Of a stretch of 64,000 bases of DNA, positions 24,931 to 32,990 are shown in pieces. The DNA is from Neolewinella lacunae (GTDB lineage Bacteria > Bacteroidota > Bacteroidia > Chitinophagales > Saprospiraceae). Made by a program: the position numbers and the translations under genes. A model generated the notes under the pieces. That model saw nothing but the letters and a program-made list of their open reading frames with translations, did not search any database and was not told the origin of the DNA. The stretch spans positions 62,001 to 126,000 of the forward strand of contig NZ_JACSIT010000154.1 in NCBI RefSeq assembly GCF_014349155.1. Reading direction: 5' to 3'. The first letter of the stretch is position 1, and every line of letters starts with the position of its first letter.

Positions 24931-26241
24931 AAAAACCTTGGTCTCTCCGGGAACGGGAACGGGATAAAAGCCGCTGGGCAGGGGTAAAATCGGGGGCTCC
25001 GCGTTGAAGTCGAGTTGCTTTGGGGAGAGGTCGAGGCTGGAAGCCATGGCTTCGTCCCAGTTGATGACCTGCCCGCTGTAGGTGGCCATGCGGCCCATGA
25101 TGGCGGTCATAGTGCTTTTGGCCCCGTTTTCGGCGTCCGCAAATTTGTAATCGCCTTTGGCTACGGCTTCGAAGAGGACGTCGTGCTCCACCTGGTAGGG
25201 GTTGGGGTCCTTGCGGCTGTTGTGGTCGAGCAGGACGTAGCCGCTCTTGGCCATGATTTTGCCGGGTTGGGGTGCGGAGCCGTTGGTGCCCTGGAAGCCT
25301 TCGGACACTTTATCGGCGCAGCCATTCCAGTGGCGGCACTGGCTGATCATCTTGCTGCCGTCGGCGTAAGTGTATTCGACGAAGTGGTGATCGAAGATCT
25401 CGCCGTGTTCCTTTCCGTTGCGGGTGTGACGGCCACCGTAGCCGGAGGCGGTGACGGGGTAGGCCTGTTTTACCCAGTTGCCCACGTCGAGGTTATGGAT
25501 GTGCTGCTCGTTGATGTGGTCTCCGCAGAGCCAGTTGAAGTAGTACCAGTTGCGCATCTGGTACTCCATTTCAGTTTGTCCGGCCTGCCGGGGGCGGACC
25601 CATACGCCGCCGCTGTTCCAGTAGACGTAGCTGGCGGTGATGTCGCCGATGACGCCGTTCTGGAGCATATCGACCCAGCCGCCGGTGTAGAGTTTCTCGT
25701 AGTGGCGCTGGAGGCCGACGACGACGTTGAGTTTTTTGGCCTTGGCGGCTTCGGCGGCCTGGAGGACGCGGCGGACGCCGGGGGCATCAACGGCCAGGGG
25801 CTTTTCCATGAAGACGTGCTTGCCGGCATTGACGGCCGCCTCGAAGTGGGCGGGGCGGAAACCCGGCGGGGTGGCGATCAGCACGACGTCCGACAGCTCA
25901 ATCACCTTGCGGTAACCTTCGAAGCCAACGAATTTATGCTCTTCGCTGACGGCCAGGCGGCCGGCGTCCAAGTCGTTGTCGGCCAGGTGGCCCTGGATGC
26001 TGCGGTAGCTCTCGTCGAGGCGATCGCGAAAAGCATCAGACATGGCGACGAGGCGGACGTTTTGGGTGGTGCTCAGGGCCTGGGCAGCGGCACCGGTGCC
26101 CCGGCCTCCGCAGCCGATGAGGCCGACGCGGATCACGTCGGTGCCCCCAGCGTAGGCCTTGGCAGCAATTTGGGAAGAAATGGCCAGGCCGCCAGCGAGG
26201 GCGGTGGTTTTTTTGAGGAAACTGCGTCTGGATTGTGGCAT
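24928..26241 (-). CDS. Gfo/Idh/MocA-family oxidoreductase with Tat signal
   Basis: 437 residues. A twin-arginine signal SRRSFLKK and hydrophobic core (AGGLAISSQIAAKAYAGG) indicate folded export with bound cofactor. The Rossmann fold begins at VIRVGLIGCGGRGTGAAAQAL (NAD(P)-binding). The dehydrogenase signature is ATPPGFRPAHFEAAVNAGKHVFMEKPLAVD, with the catalytic Lys in EKP. The C-terminal domain follows (GDHINEQHIHNLDVGNWV, with the candidate catalytic His). The family oxidises or epimerises sugars and inositols; the substrate here is unknown. It lies 47 bases downstream of the formylglycine-enzyme-like gene on the same strand. The TAG stop belongs to a repeat. Confidence 0.93.
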   Translation of the reverse strand: MPQSRRSFLKKTTALAGGLAISSQIAAKAYAGGTDVIRVGLIGCGGRGTGAAAQALSTTQNVRLVAMSDAFRDRLDESYRSIQGHLADNDLDAGRLAVSEEHKFVGFEGYRKVIELSDVVLIATPPGFRPAHFEAAVNAGKHVFMEKPLAVDAPGVRRVLQAAEAAKAKKLNVVVGLQRHYEKLYTGGWVDMLQNGVIGDITASYVYWNSGGVWVRPRQAGQTEMEYQMRNWYYFNWLCGDHINEQHIHNLDVGNWVKQAYPVTASGYGGRHTRNGKEHGEIFDHHFVEYTYADGSKMISQCRHWNGCADKVSEGFQGTNGSAPQPGKIMAKSGYVLLDHNSRKDPNPYQVEHDVLFEAVAKGDYKFADAENGAKSTMTAIMGRMATYSGQVINWDEAMASSLDLSPKQLDFNAEPPILPLPSGFYPVPVPGETKVF

Positions 26242-26286
26242 GGTTCGACTTAAAATTTTAAACGGTGACGATGGTATATGACTCGC

Positions 26287-27189
26287 TTAATCGACGATGA
26301 AAGTAGCGAAAAAGTCCTGGATTTCCTCCTCCGAAGGTTGCGCGGCCGGACGTACCAGGCGAAAACCGACGAAAGGAGAATCGACATTCCACCACTTGCT
26401 CTTCGGGATTTGTGGGTCGCGCGCCTGCCATTTGGCCTGGGATTTTTCGCGTACGCGGCAGCCTACTTCGGCAGCCTCGGCATCGTAGTGGCCGCCGCGT
26501 ACGGTGCGGGAATGCTTGCCGGTGGGCGGGATGACGGGGTCCTGGGGCCATGCGCCGATGCGGACGAAATAATCGGCCGCGTACGCGTCGAGCGTCCACT
26601 CACTCACGTTGCCGAGCAGGTCGTAAAGTCCCCAGGCGTTGGGTTTTTTCTGGCCGACGGGATGAAAGACCTCGTCGCTGTTTTCGTAGGTCCAGGCGTA
26701 ATCTCCCAGCATTTCCGGGCTCGGGGCATCGCCACCCGCCAGGCAGGCGTATTCCCACTCGGCTTCGGTGGGCAGGCGGAAAAACTGGCCCGTTTTCTGG
26801 TACAGCCAGGCGCAGTAGCGCAGGGCGGCCTGTTGGGTGGTGTTTACCTGGGGGAAGCCGCCGCGGGTGCCCATGCCGTAGGTGAAATCCAGGTAAGGCG
26901 GGGAGGGCCGCGTTACGGCGTCAACCGCAAAATCGGGGGTGGCGGCCGCCGGACTGTCGTTGTCCCGCTGCTGAAAAATGCGGTACGCATCGTGGGTTAC
27001 CTCGTGGGTGCCGATGGCGAAGGGGGCAAGGGTGACGGACGTTCCTTCCTCGCCCATGGCGAAGGTGCCGCCTGGCAGGCTGGCGAGGGTGAAGGAGACC
27101 TCCGTCCCCGGAATCCGCACCGTATCCAGGTTTTGTGCGCCCACGGGGAGGGCGATGAGGACCAGCAGTACCCGGCAAAAATTTAGCAT
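26287..27189 (-). CDS. Formylglycine-generating-enzyme (SUMF1)-family secreted protein
   Basis: 300 residues from the ATG at 27189, favoured over 27201 because the promoter at 27214-27246 predicts transcription near 27207. Signal peptide MLNFCRVLLVLIALPVGA. The FGE-sulfatase fold motifs are present: LPGGTFAMGEEG, HEVTHDAYRIF, FFRLPTEAEWEYACLAGG, NAWGLYDLLGNVSEWTLDAYA and VRGGHYDAEAAEVGCRVRE ... VGFRLVRP. True FGEs need a Cys pair for copper; only one Cys (VGCRV) is seen in the expected C-terminal region. It may therefore be a non-catalytic, ligand-binding relative, as are many Bacteroidota members. No sulfatase gene is adjacent. Confidence 0.88.
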   Translation of the reverse strand: MLNFCRVLLVLIALPVGAQNLDTVRIPGTEVSFTLASLPGGTFAMGEEGTSVTLAPFAIGTHEVTHDAYRIFQQRDNDSPAAATPDFAVDAVTRPSPPYLDFTYGMGTRGGFPQVNTTQQAALRYCAWLYQKTGQFFRLPTEAEWEYACLAGGDAPSPEMLGDYAWTYENSDEVFHPVGQKKPNAWGLYDLLGNVSEWTLDAYAADYFVRIGAWPQDPVIPPTGKHSRTVRGGHYDAEAAEVGCRVREKSQAKWQARDPQIPKSKWWNVDSPFVGFRLVRPAAQPSEEEIQDFFATFIVD

Positions 27190-27213
27190 AAGCAGACGCA
27201 TTTTTTGCGCCTC

Positions 27214-27246
27214 CCAAGGTAGGGTAAAAAGGATGTAGTGGGCAAA
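27214..27246 (-). promoter_or_regulatory. Bacteroidota-type promoter of the SUMF1-family gene
   Basis: On the minus strand TTTG (27246-27243), 21-base spacer, TACCTTGG (27221-27214), one base off the -7 consensus. Confidence 0.6.
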
Positions 27247-27269
27247 CGCGATTTCTGTAATGTGCTACT

Positions 27270-27287
27270 GGGCGCGGCCGCAGGTGC
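27270..27287 (+). repeat. Dispersed 18-mer, copy 5
   Basis: GGGCGCGGCCGCAGGTGC, exact, followed by TCCCCCC exactly as copy 31593-31610 is. It lies in the divergent gap between the SUMF1-family and beta-barrel genes. Confidence 0.9.
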
Positions 27288-27427
27288 TCCCCCCCAACCC
27301 CCCGAAGGGGGGAGAACGGACAGGGAGAAAGGAGGAAGCACCTCCCGCCTTAACAAGCTTTAACCGGCCTTAACAATTCCCTACCTAAATTCTGGTGCCG
27401 CCCTGCGTTATACCCGGCAAACAACAA

Positions 27428-28126
27428 ATGCACTTACCCATGCGCTCATTATTTGTCTCCCTGCTTTTCCTTTTCGCCAGCGGCTTTGCACTTGCTCAGG
27501 TCAACGTCGGCTTCCGGGCCGCCTACGGGCAATCCAACCTGCGCACCGACGATCAGCTCGATCTCCTTTCCGATCAGTTCAGCAGCGCCTCCAGTACCAA
27601 CGCAGGCCTGTACGTGGAACTACCCGTCAGCGAAGTCTTCAGCCTCCGCTCCGGCCTGGAAATCAACCGCCGGGGCACCAGCCTGCGCCTGGACGAAAGC
27701 GTGGAAGTCTTTGGCTTCGACCTCCCCTTCGGCGCCACGGCCAAAACGCGCTTCACCTACGTTGATGTGCCACTGCTGGCCCAGGTCCACGTCCCTACCG
27801 GCAGTGTCCTGCGTCCCTACGCATTCGGCGGTGCCAGCCTGGGCTACGCAACGGGAGGCAACATCCGCACCACCGCGCGGGCCATCATCGATTTTAACCT
27901 GATGACCACCAACATCGACCTGGACGCCATCAACTACGAGCGTTTTCACGTAGCTGCCCTTGGTGGCGTGGGCGTGAAAGCGGAAGTCGCCCAGGGCTTC
28001 TCCGTCTTCGCCGAAGGACGCTACGAACAAAGCCTCACCCAGCCCTACGACGTGCCCGTTCTCAACGCCAAAACGGGCTTTAAAGGATTTAATTTCGGTG
28101 CGGGCGTTGCCTTCACCCTCCAATAA
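27428..28126 (+). CDS. Outer membrane beta-barrel protein (porin-like, PF13568 type)
   Basis: 232 residues from the ATG at 27428, preceded by an A-rich stretch; an ATG at 27440 is also possible. A signal peptide ends GFALAQ, and the mature part starts VNVGFRAAYGQSNLRTDD. It consists of amphipathic strands with VYVELPVSEVFSLRSGLEINRRG-like hairpins, RFTYVDVPLLAQVHVP and a C-terminal FNFGAGVAFTLQ. This is the small eight-strand barrel fold common in Bacteroidota. Function unknown. The 3' flank is a long array of terminators and repeats. Confidence 0.85.
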   Translation: MHLPMRSLFVSLLFLFASGFALAQVNVGFRAAYGQSNLRTDDQLDLLSDQFSSASSTNAGLYVELPVSEVFSLRSGLEINRRGTSLRLDESVEVFGFDLPFGATAKTRFTYVDVPLLAQVHVPTGSVLRPYAFGGASLGYATGGNIRTTARAIIDFNLMTTNIDLDAINYERFHVAALGGVGVKAEVAQGFSVFAEGRYEQSLTQPYDVPVLNAKTGFKGFNFGAGVAFTLQ

Positions 28127-28229
28127 AGGATTGCTCTCCGGCCGCTTCAGTGGCCAAACAAAGAAACGAATATCCCTGTGTAAGGATGGCTCGGCTTCTC
28201 TTGGGAGGTCGGGTCATTCGTTTTTTTGC

Positions 28230-28420
28230 CACTGGGGTTTGGGAGCTTCGCTCCTATTTTTGAACAGCTTTATGGTACGAGCTTCGCTCTTTTTTTGAAC
28301 CACTAAGTTCACTAAGGGCACTAAGATGGGGAGCTTCGCTCCTTTTTTTTGAACCACTAAGTTCACTAAGGGCACTAAGTACACTAAGATGGGGAGCTGC
28401 GCTCCTTTTTTTGAACCACT
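28230..28420 (+). terminator. Tandem UUCG-type terminators within CACTAAG repeats
   Basis: Four GGAGC-TTCG-CTCC-type hairpins each followed by a T run lie at 28241-28261, 28279-28296, 28328-28350 and 28391-28412. Between them are GAACCACTAAG, TTCACTAAG and GGCACTAAG units. The last two modules are almost identical copies of one unit of roughly 60 bases. All are oriented to stop rightward transcription from the beta-barrel gene. Confidence 0.8.
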
Positions 28421-28423
28421 AAG

Positions 28424-28672
28424 GGTAGGCTGTCTAATTAGCCAGGCCGCAGCCGTACTCACTTTGGCCAACCGGGGAGGCTCAAGCGCTTAATAGGTCG
28501 AGACCCTCTGGGTCGTAGGAGAATACGCCAATGTACTTAGCTGGATCGACACAGTGGGTCTCAACCTAGGGGGGCACCGTGATTAGCTGGATCGACCCAG
28601 AGGGTCTCAACCTAGGCGGTCCAGGCCCCTAAAGCGCGCACGGGTTAAACCCATTAGATTAGACCGCCTACC
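28424..28672. mobile_element. MITE-like element with 15-base terminal inverted repeats
   Basis: Begins GGTAGGCTGTCTAAT and ends ATTAGACCGCCTACC (one mismatch), 249 bases, no coding capacity. Both flanks read ACTAAG, either a target duplication or background repeat. Inside, GCTGGATCGAC-(A/C)CAG-(T/A)GGGTCTCAACCTAGG occurs twice as a direct repeat, and GTCGAGACCCTCTGGGTCG is an inverted relative. Confidence 0.75.
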
Positions 28673-28760
28673 ACTAAGGGCACTAAGCACGTGTCACACA
28701 ACTCTTAGTGCCCTTAGTGTACTTAGTGCCCTTAGTGGTGAAAGAAGGTGGTTCAAAAAA
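28673..28760. repeat. Inverted CACTAAG repeat block
   Basis: CTTAGTGCCCTTAGTGTACTTAGTG units and AAGGTGGTTCAAAAAA are the reverse complement of the block at 28290-28420, so the two blocks face each other around the MITE. The block ends at the stop of the leftward gene at 28761. Confidence 0.8.
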
Positions 28761-29045
28761 TCAAGTCAAGCGCAGCTTAACATCCAGCAAACTCCGCCCG
28801 TGTTCCGTGCGCCACCGCAGTTGGTCTACTTCCAGATTGGCAAGCAGGGCGGCGGGGTTGAGACCGTCTGCGCGGGCTGCTTTACCGGGGTCTGCGGCGG
28901 CGGCCGGAGGGGTGCGGAGGGAGGCGAGGAATTCCCCGATGCCGAGGTTGATCAGCTCGTCGCTCAGTGCGATGGTGCCTGCGAGGTGACTGCCGGCAAG
29001 GTCCTTGAATTGGGTGTCCTGTAAATGTTTCTGGAGAGGATGCAT
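28761..29045 (-). CDS. Hypothetical protein
   Basis: 94 residues, no signal peptide or TM helix. Features seen: an amphipathic helical N-terminal half (MHPLQKHLQDTQFKDLAG ... DELINLGIGEFLASL), an Ala/Pro-rich linker (~45-60) and a C-terminal strand-like end (LRWRTEHGRSLLDVKLRLT). It begins 5 bases after the stop of the next gene upstream, so the two form an operon and possibly a complex. Family not recognised. Confidence 0.6.
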   Translation of the reverse strand: MHPLQKHLQDTQFKDLAGSHLAGTIALSDELINLGIGEFLASLRTPPAAAADPGKAARADGLNPAALLANLEVDQLRWRTEHGRSLLDVKLRLT

Positions 29046-29050
29046 GGTGC

Positions 29051-29569
29051 TTAGGCGACGAGGTGAAGGGTAAGGATGAGCTGGTTGCTGACGCTTTGGA
29101 TCTCCAGGCGGTGCAGCAGCGGAACCAGGGGTTGGTAGCCCGCCGCCGTAAGCAAAGCCGGGATGTGGAGCCGGAGGTGCTCGGCGCTCAGTTCGATGCC
29201 CCGGGGCAGGCGCTCGTCGATTTGCCCCTGCATCAGTTTCAGGATGGGCTTATCAAAGAGCTTGAACCCGTCGGTGATGACAAATTCCAGCCAGGGTTGA
29301 TCGGGAAAGCATACGGCGGGACCAGGGCGCAGGGTGATTCTGCGGTGGACGGTCCCCAGCACCGGCACTTGTACTTCCAGGTGGAGGTGGGCCTGGCCGT
29401 CATCGGGATCCAGCAGCAATTCCTGCACGGGTGTATCGGGCGGACGGGCGGCGAGGATTTCGTTGAGCAGGTTCCGGCTCAGGTGCAGGCGCAGGGTGGC
29501 GTCCGTTCCGGCCAGGTGGACGGTCGGTTTTTCCAGAAGGGCTTGCAGCGGGGCGGGAGAGGCGGACAT
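29051..29569 (-). CDS. Hypothetical protein
   Basis: 172 residues from the ATG at 29569; the longer frame overlaps the divergent gene and was rejected. No signal peptide. Predicted alternating strands (LHLEVQVPVLGTVHRRITLRPGPAVCF) surround a helical centre (KLFDKPILKLMQGQIDERLP), ending LEIQSVSNQLILTLHLVA, which resembles the end of the partner's SLLDVKLRLT. The pattern recalls small lipid-binding sandwich proteins, but no family is recognised. It is co-transcribed with the downstream 94-residue gene. Confidence 0.65.
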   Translation of the reverse strand: MSASPAPLQALLEKPTVHLAGTDATLRLHLSRNLLNEILAARPPDTPVQELLLDPDDGQAHLHLEVQVPVLGTVHRRITLRPGPAVCFPDQPWLEFVITDGFKLFDKPILKLMQGQIDERLPRGIELSAEHLRLHIPALLTAAGYQPLVPLLHRLEIQSVSNQLILTLHLVA

Positions 29570-29683
29570 GGGTGGGTGGCTTGTGCGTGGTGGGGAACTT
29601 ACCTGAGAAAACGAGCCAAGCTCCGGCTTGTTCGCCCGGGGCGGAGGCAGTAGAGACAAAGCAGAACTTCTTACCTTGCCGGG

Positions 29684-30136
29684 GTGAAACTGCATACCCA
29701 CATCCGGCTGATCGGCCAACCTGCGTTGGCTGACGCTTTGGAGCGCTTATCCACCGCGCCCTCCCCTGCGGCCAGGCTGCTGGTGGTGTACGATGCGGAG
29801 CGGCCTTTCGTTGAGCGAATCCTCGGGGCGGCGGGGTACACCGACCTGCCCACCCAGGCCCATTTGCTGGAGTGGAGAGGTGAGGACGGGGGGCTCGACC
29901 TCGCGGCCCTGCGCCATCACCTGGGCGTTAACCGTGTGATGCTTTTCGGGCAGTCGCTGCCGGCCCTGGGCTTGCATTTTCAGGTGGCCAACTACTTTCC
30001 ATTGGAGGTAGCGGGCGTTCATTTCCTCATTGCGGAGTCGGCCGCCGCCATTTCCCGGGCCAGGGAAGCGGGCAACAACGGTCCTGCTGCCGCCCTCTGG
30101 CAAGCGATCAAGGCCTCCTTTATGTTCGCCCCCTGA
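29684..30136 (+). CDS. Hypothetical protein upstream of rdgB
   Basis: 150 residues from a GTG. Hydrophilic, cytoplasmic alpha/beta-looking: a helical start LIGQPALADALERL, strand LLVVYD, strand VNRVMLFGQSLP, and FQVANYFPLEVAGVHFLIAESAAAI. The last part (NNGPAAALWQAIKASFMF) resembles the end of clamp-loader psi-type proteins, a weak similarity I do not rely on. It is followed 40 bases later by rdgB in the same direction. A TTACCTTGCC box precedes the start. Confidence 0.65.
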   Translation: MKLHTHIRLIGQPALADALERLSTAPSPAARLLVVYDAERPFVERILGAAGYTDLPTQAHLLEWRGEDGGLDLAALRHHLGVNRVMLFGQSLPALGLHFQVANYFPLEVAGVHFLIAESAAAISRAREAGNNGPAAALWQAIKASFMFAP

Positions 30137-30175
30137 TGCGGCCTCCCGCTTTTGTCCATCCGCTAACCTTTTGCC

Positions 30176-30766
30176 ATGTCCAGCCTGGTCTTCGCCACCA
30201 ACAACGCCCATAAGATTGCCGAGATCCGCGCCCAGCTGGGCAGCGCCTACAATTTTTTCAGCCTTCAGGAGATCGGTTGCCACGAAGAACTCCCCGAAAC
30301 CACCCTTACCCTGGAAGGCAACGCCCGGCAAAAAGCCCACTTTGTGAAAGACCACTACGGTTACGACTGCTTCAGCGAAGACACGGGCCTGGAGATCGAT
30401 GCCCTCGGTGGCCGCCCGGGGGTGGATACGGCCCACTACGCCGGTCCGGAGCGCAGTGCGGCGGCCAACAATGCTAAGGTATTGGCCGAATTGGGCGACA
30501 CCGCGCTGCGCACGGCCCGCTTCCGCACCATCATTTGCCTGGTCCAGGGCGAAGAAGAACACCTTTTCGAAGGCCGTTGCGAGGGCCACATCGCCCGGGA
30601 ACCCGGCGGGGAGGGAGGCTTCGGCTACGACCCCATCTTCGTCCCCGCCGAGGGCGATGGCCGCAGCTTCGCCGATATGGGCACGCAAGAAAAAAGCCAA
30701 ATGAGCCACCGCGCCCGGGCCATGCAGCAACTCCAGGATTTCCTCACCCGCCAGGCTGATCAGTAA
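30176..30766 (+). CDS. rdgB: XTP/dITP diphosphatase (RdgB/HAM1)
   Basis: 196 residues, usual length. Hydrolyses non-canonical purine nucleotides (ITP, XTP, dITP) to monophosphates, preventing their incorporation into nucleic acid. The family opening LVFATNNAHKIAEIRAQL is intact, as are ETTLTLEGNARQKAHF, SEDTGLEIDALGGRPGVDTAHYAG, GGFGYDPIFVP and the end KSQMSHRARAMQQL. The TAA stop shares an A with the next gene's ATG (TAATG), so translation is coupled. Confidence 0.96.
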   Translation: MSSLVFATNNAHKIAEIRAQLGSAYNFFSLQEIGCHEELPETTLTLEGNARQKAHFVKDHYGYDCFSEDTGLEIDALGGRPGVDTAHYAGPERSAAANNAKVLAELGDTALRTARFRTIICLVQGEEEHLFEGRCEGHIAREPGGEGGFGYDPIFVPAEGDGRSFADMGTQEKSQMSHRARAMQQLQDFLTRQADQ

Positions 30767-31590
30767 TGCGCACCCTCGTCCCCATCCTCCTCCTGGCCTG
30801 CCTGGGCTACGCCGCCTGGTACTATTGGCAGGCCTACACCGACCGGCCGCTGCGCGAGCACGTACTGCTGGCCAGCCCGGCCGAGATCAGCAGCGTCAGC
30901 GTCCAACCCTGGTCTGCCGTTCAGCCCTTCACCGTAACGCGCAACGAAGCGGGCGGCTGGGTGGTACGGGAGGGCACCATCCAGGTGCTCGACCAGGCGG
31001 AGAAAGCCGAGGCCTTCGTAGAGGCACTGGCGGCGCTGCGGACGGACTCCGTAGCACAGCGTTTCCCCGCCGAAGAGCTGAGTCTCCTGACGGTGCATTC
31101 CGAGGCCCACGGCGCAGAGACTTTTGCCCTCGCCCGGCCGCTCGAGGGGCCGGCATTGCTGCGCGTGGAGGCCACCGGCGACGTCTTTGCCCTGCCCGAA
31201 GCCGCCCTCCGGCCTCTCCTGCCCGCCCTGGACTTTAACTACTACCGCGAACGCCGCCTGCTGCGCCTTGCTCCGGCGCGGGTGGATAGCATCGTAGCCT
31301 GGCAGCGCGACAGCTTTTTGTGGCGCATCACTGGGCCGGCCGCCGCACTACACGCGCCAACGTTCATTGCACCTGCGGACGCGCCCTACGCCGATCACTT
31401 CGATGAAATTGCCCACCAAGACCGCTACCACGCCACCATCATTTTGTACGCGGCCGGGCAGCCCCACCGCGTTACGGTCTTTCAAGACGCCCTCTGGCAG
31501 CCGCCCTGGGTACTCGTTGGGGCCGATTTCCCGCGTCGTTTCCTGGGCCTCGATAGCCTAAGTTTTCCGCAGCCCGGGGAGATAGAATAA
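30766..31590 (+). CDS. DUF4340-like membrane-anchored protein
   Basis: 274 residues. One N-terminal TM/signal anchor (LVPILLLACLGYAAWYYW) precedes an extracytoplasmic domain with repeated strand-rich segments (ISSVSVQPW, WVVREGTIQVLDQAEKAEAFVEALAAL, FNYYRERRLLRLAPARVDSIVAWQ) in the manner of DUF4340 proteins. Function unknown. Overlaps rdgB by one base. A near-copy of the 18-mer (31369-31386, one mismatch) is inside the gene, and an exact copy begins 3 bases after the stop. Confidence 0.65.
   Translation: MRTLVPILLLACLGYAAWYYWQAYTDRPLREHVLLASPAEISSVSVQPWSAVQPFTVTRNEAGGWVVREGTIQVLDQAEKAEAFVEALAALRTDSVAQRFPAEELSLLTVHSEAHGAETFALARPLEGPALLRVEATGDVFALPEAALRPLLPALDFNYYRERRLLRLAPARVDSIVAWQRDSFLWRITGPAAALHAPTFIAPADAPYADHFDEIAHQDRYHATIILYAAGQPHRVTVFQDALWQPPWVLVGADFPRRFLGLDSLSFPQPGEIE
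31369..31386 (-). repeat. Dispersed 18-mer, variant with one mismatch
   Basis: GCACCTGCGGACGCGCCC: position 11 is A instead of C. In frame it encodes Ala-Pro-Ala-Asp-Ala-Pro in the DUF4340-like protein. Confidence 0.75.
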
Positions 31591-31592
31591 GC

Positions 31593-31610
31593 GGGCGCGG
31601 ACGCAGGTGC
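31593..31610 (+). repeat. Dispersed 18-mer, copy 6
   Basis: GGGCGCGGACGCAGGTGC, exact. It starts 3 bases after the DUF4340-like stop and is followed by TCCCCCC, as is copy 27270. Confidence 0.9.
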
Positions 31611-31716
31611 TCCCCCCAGGACAATGAGCAAGGCGCGACTGCCGGCCGCCGATTTAACCCCGCCAAATGAAACATTCGCACCGGCAGGCGTTATCCCTGC
31701 CTAGCCTGATACAATA

Positions 31717-32946
31717 GTGGTGCTCCGACTGATTATTTTCCTGACGATCCTCCTGGCCCTTGATGCGTACGCCTTTCTGGCGGTCCGCAGCTGGCTGTCT
31801 CCCTACGCCAAAACGACGCGTCGCATCGGCTACGGGTTGTACTGGGGTTTTTCGCTCCTGGCCTTCACCTTCCTCTTGCTCAACGTCTTTGAGGTAGCCG
31901 ACCACTGGGGAAAATCCACGAAGCTTTTTCTGCGGGTTGGCCTTTTCCTGCACTGGATTTGCAAACTCCCCATCGTATTGGTGTTGCTGCTGGATGACCT
32001 GCGGCGGAGCATTACTTGGCTCGTCAACCGCATCAGTCCGGTTACGGAGCGCGACAGCAGCCGCTCCCGCTTCATGGCCAAGGCCGCACTGCTGGCCGGG
32101 GGCGTCCCGCTGGCCACCCTGACCTACGGCGTAGTCCGCAACGCCTACCGCTACCGCCGCATGGCCGTAGATGTGCCCATTGAGGGCTTGCCCGAGGGGC
32201 TGGACGGCTTCCGCATTGTACAGATCAGCGACATCCACTCCGGCAGCTGGACCCGCACCGCCCCCCTCTACCACGCCGTTGAGATGATCAACGCCGAGGC
32301 GGCAGACGTCGTCTGCTTCACCGGAGACCTCGTCAACAACGAAGCCAAGGAAATGCTGCCCTACGTCGATATTTTCCGGCAAATACGGGGCAAATACGGC
32401 GTCTTCAGCATCCTGGGCAACCACGATTACGGCGACTACGTGCAGTGGAAAAGCCCGGCGGAGAAAGCAGCCAACATGGAAGCGCTTTACGGCATTCACG
32501 CCGACCTGGGCTGGCAGTTGTTGCGCGATGCCAACCGCGTGCTCAGCGTCAACGGCCACAAAATCGCCATCCTGGGCGTCGAAAACTGGGGGGCGGCCCT
32601 CCGCTTTCCGCAGAAAGCCGATCTGCCGAAGGCGTACGCGGGGACGGAAGACTGCGACTGCAAAGTGCTACTGAGCCACGATCCTACGCACTGGGACGCG
32701 AAGGTGCGCCCGGAATATCCGGACATTGACCTGACGCTGAGTGGGCACACCCACGGCTTCCAGTTCGGCATCGAGATTCCCGGCTTCCGCTGGAGTCCGG
32801 CCCAGTACATTTACAAACAATGGGCGGGGCTTTACCGCGAGGGCAAGCAATTTTTGTACGTCAACCGCGGCCTGGGCTTTCTGGGTTACCCCGGCCGGGT
32901 AGGCATTCTGCCGGAAATCTCGGTACTGACCCTGCGGAAGGCTTGA
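31717..32946 (+). CDS. YaeI/YkuE-type membrane metallophosphoesterase
   Basis: 409 residues from a GTG. The N-terminal part contains about three or four TM helices (LIIFLTILLALDAYAFLA; YWGFSLLAFTFLLLNVF; LHWICKLPIVLVLLL; KAALLAGGVPLATLTYGVV). The calcineurin-like domain (~150-405) has the ligand set IVQISDIHSGSW (D-x-H), VVCFTGDLVNNEA (GD), FSILGNHDYGDY (GNHD), VLLSHDPTHWD and LTLSGHTHGFQFG (GHTH). It hydrolyses phosphoesters, in related proteins lipid-linked substrates, at the membrane. Ends 44 bases before the convergent DksA-like gene, with a hairpin between them. Confidence 0.93.
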   Translation: MVLRLIIFLTILLALDAYAFLAVRSWLSPYAKTTRRIGYGLYWGFSLLAFTFLLLNVFEVADHWGKSTKLFLRVGLFLHWICKLPIVLVLLLDDLRRSITWLVNRISPVTERDSSRSRFMAKAALLAGGVPLATLTYGVVRNAYRYRRMAVDVPIEGLPEGLDGFRIVQISDIHSGSWTRTAPLYHAVEMINAEAADVVCFTGDLVNNEAKEMLPYVDIFRQIRGKYGVFSILGNHDYGDYVQWKSPAEKAANMEALYGIHADLGWQLLRDANRVLSVNGHKIAILGVENWGAALRFPQKADLPKAYAGTEDCDCKVLLSHDPTHWDAKVRPEYPDIDLTLSGHTHGFQFGIEIPGFRWSPAQYIYKQWAGLYREGKQFLYVNRGLGFLGYPGRVGILPEISVLTLRKA

Positions 32947-32961
32947 AGGGGGAGAATAGGA

Positions 32962-32983
32962 GTGTCGGGCTAAAGCCTGACAC
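32962..32983. terminator. Bidirectional hairpin between convergent genes
   Basis: GTGTCGGGCT-AA-AGCCTGACAC, a 10-base stem with one wobble. It resembles the GGGCTNAAGCCC REP family at 37361-37429. No T run, so its role as terminator is inferred from its position. Confidence 0.6.
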
Positions 32984-32990
32984 TACCGTC

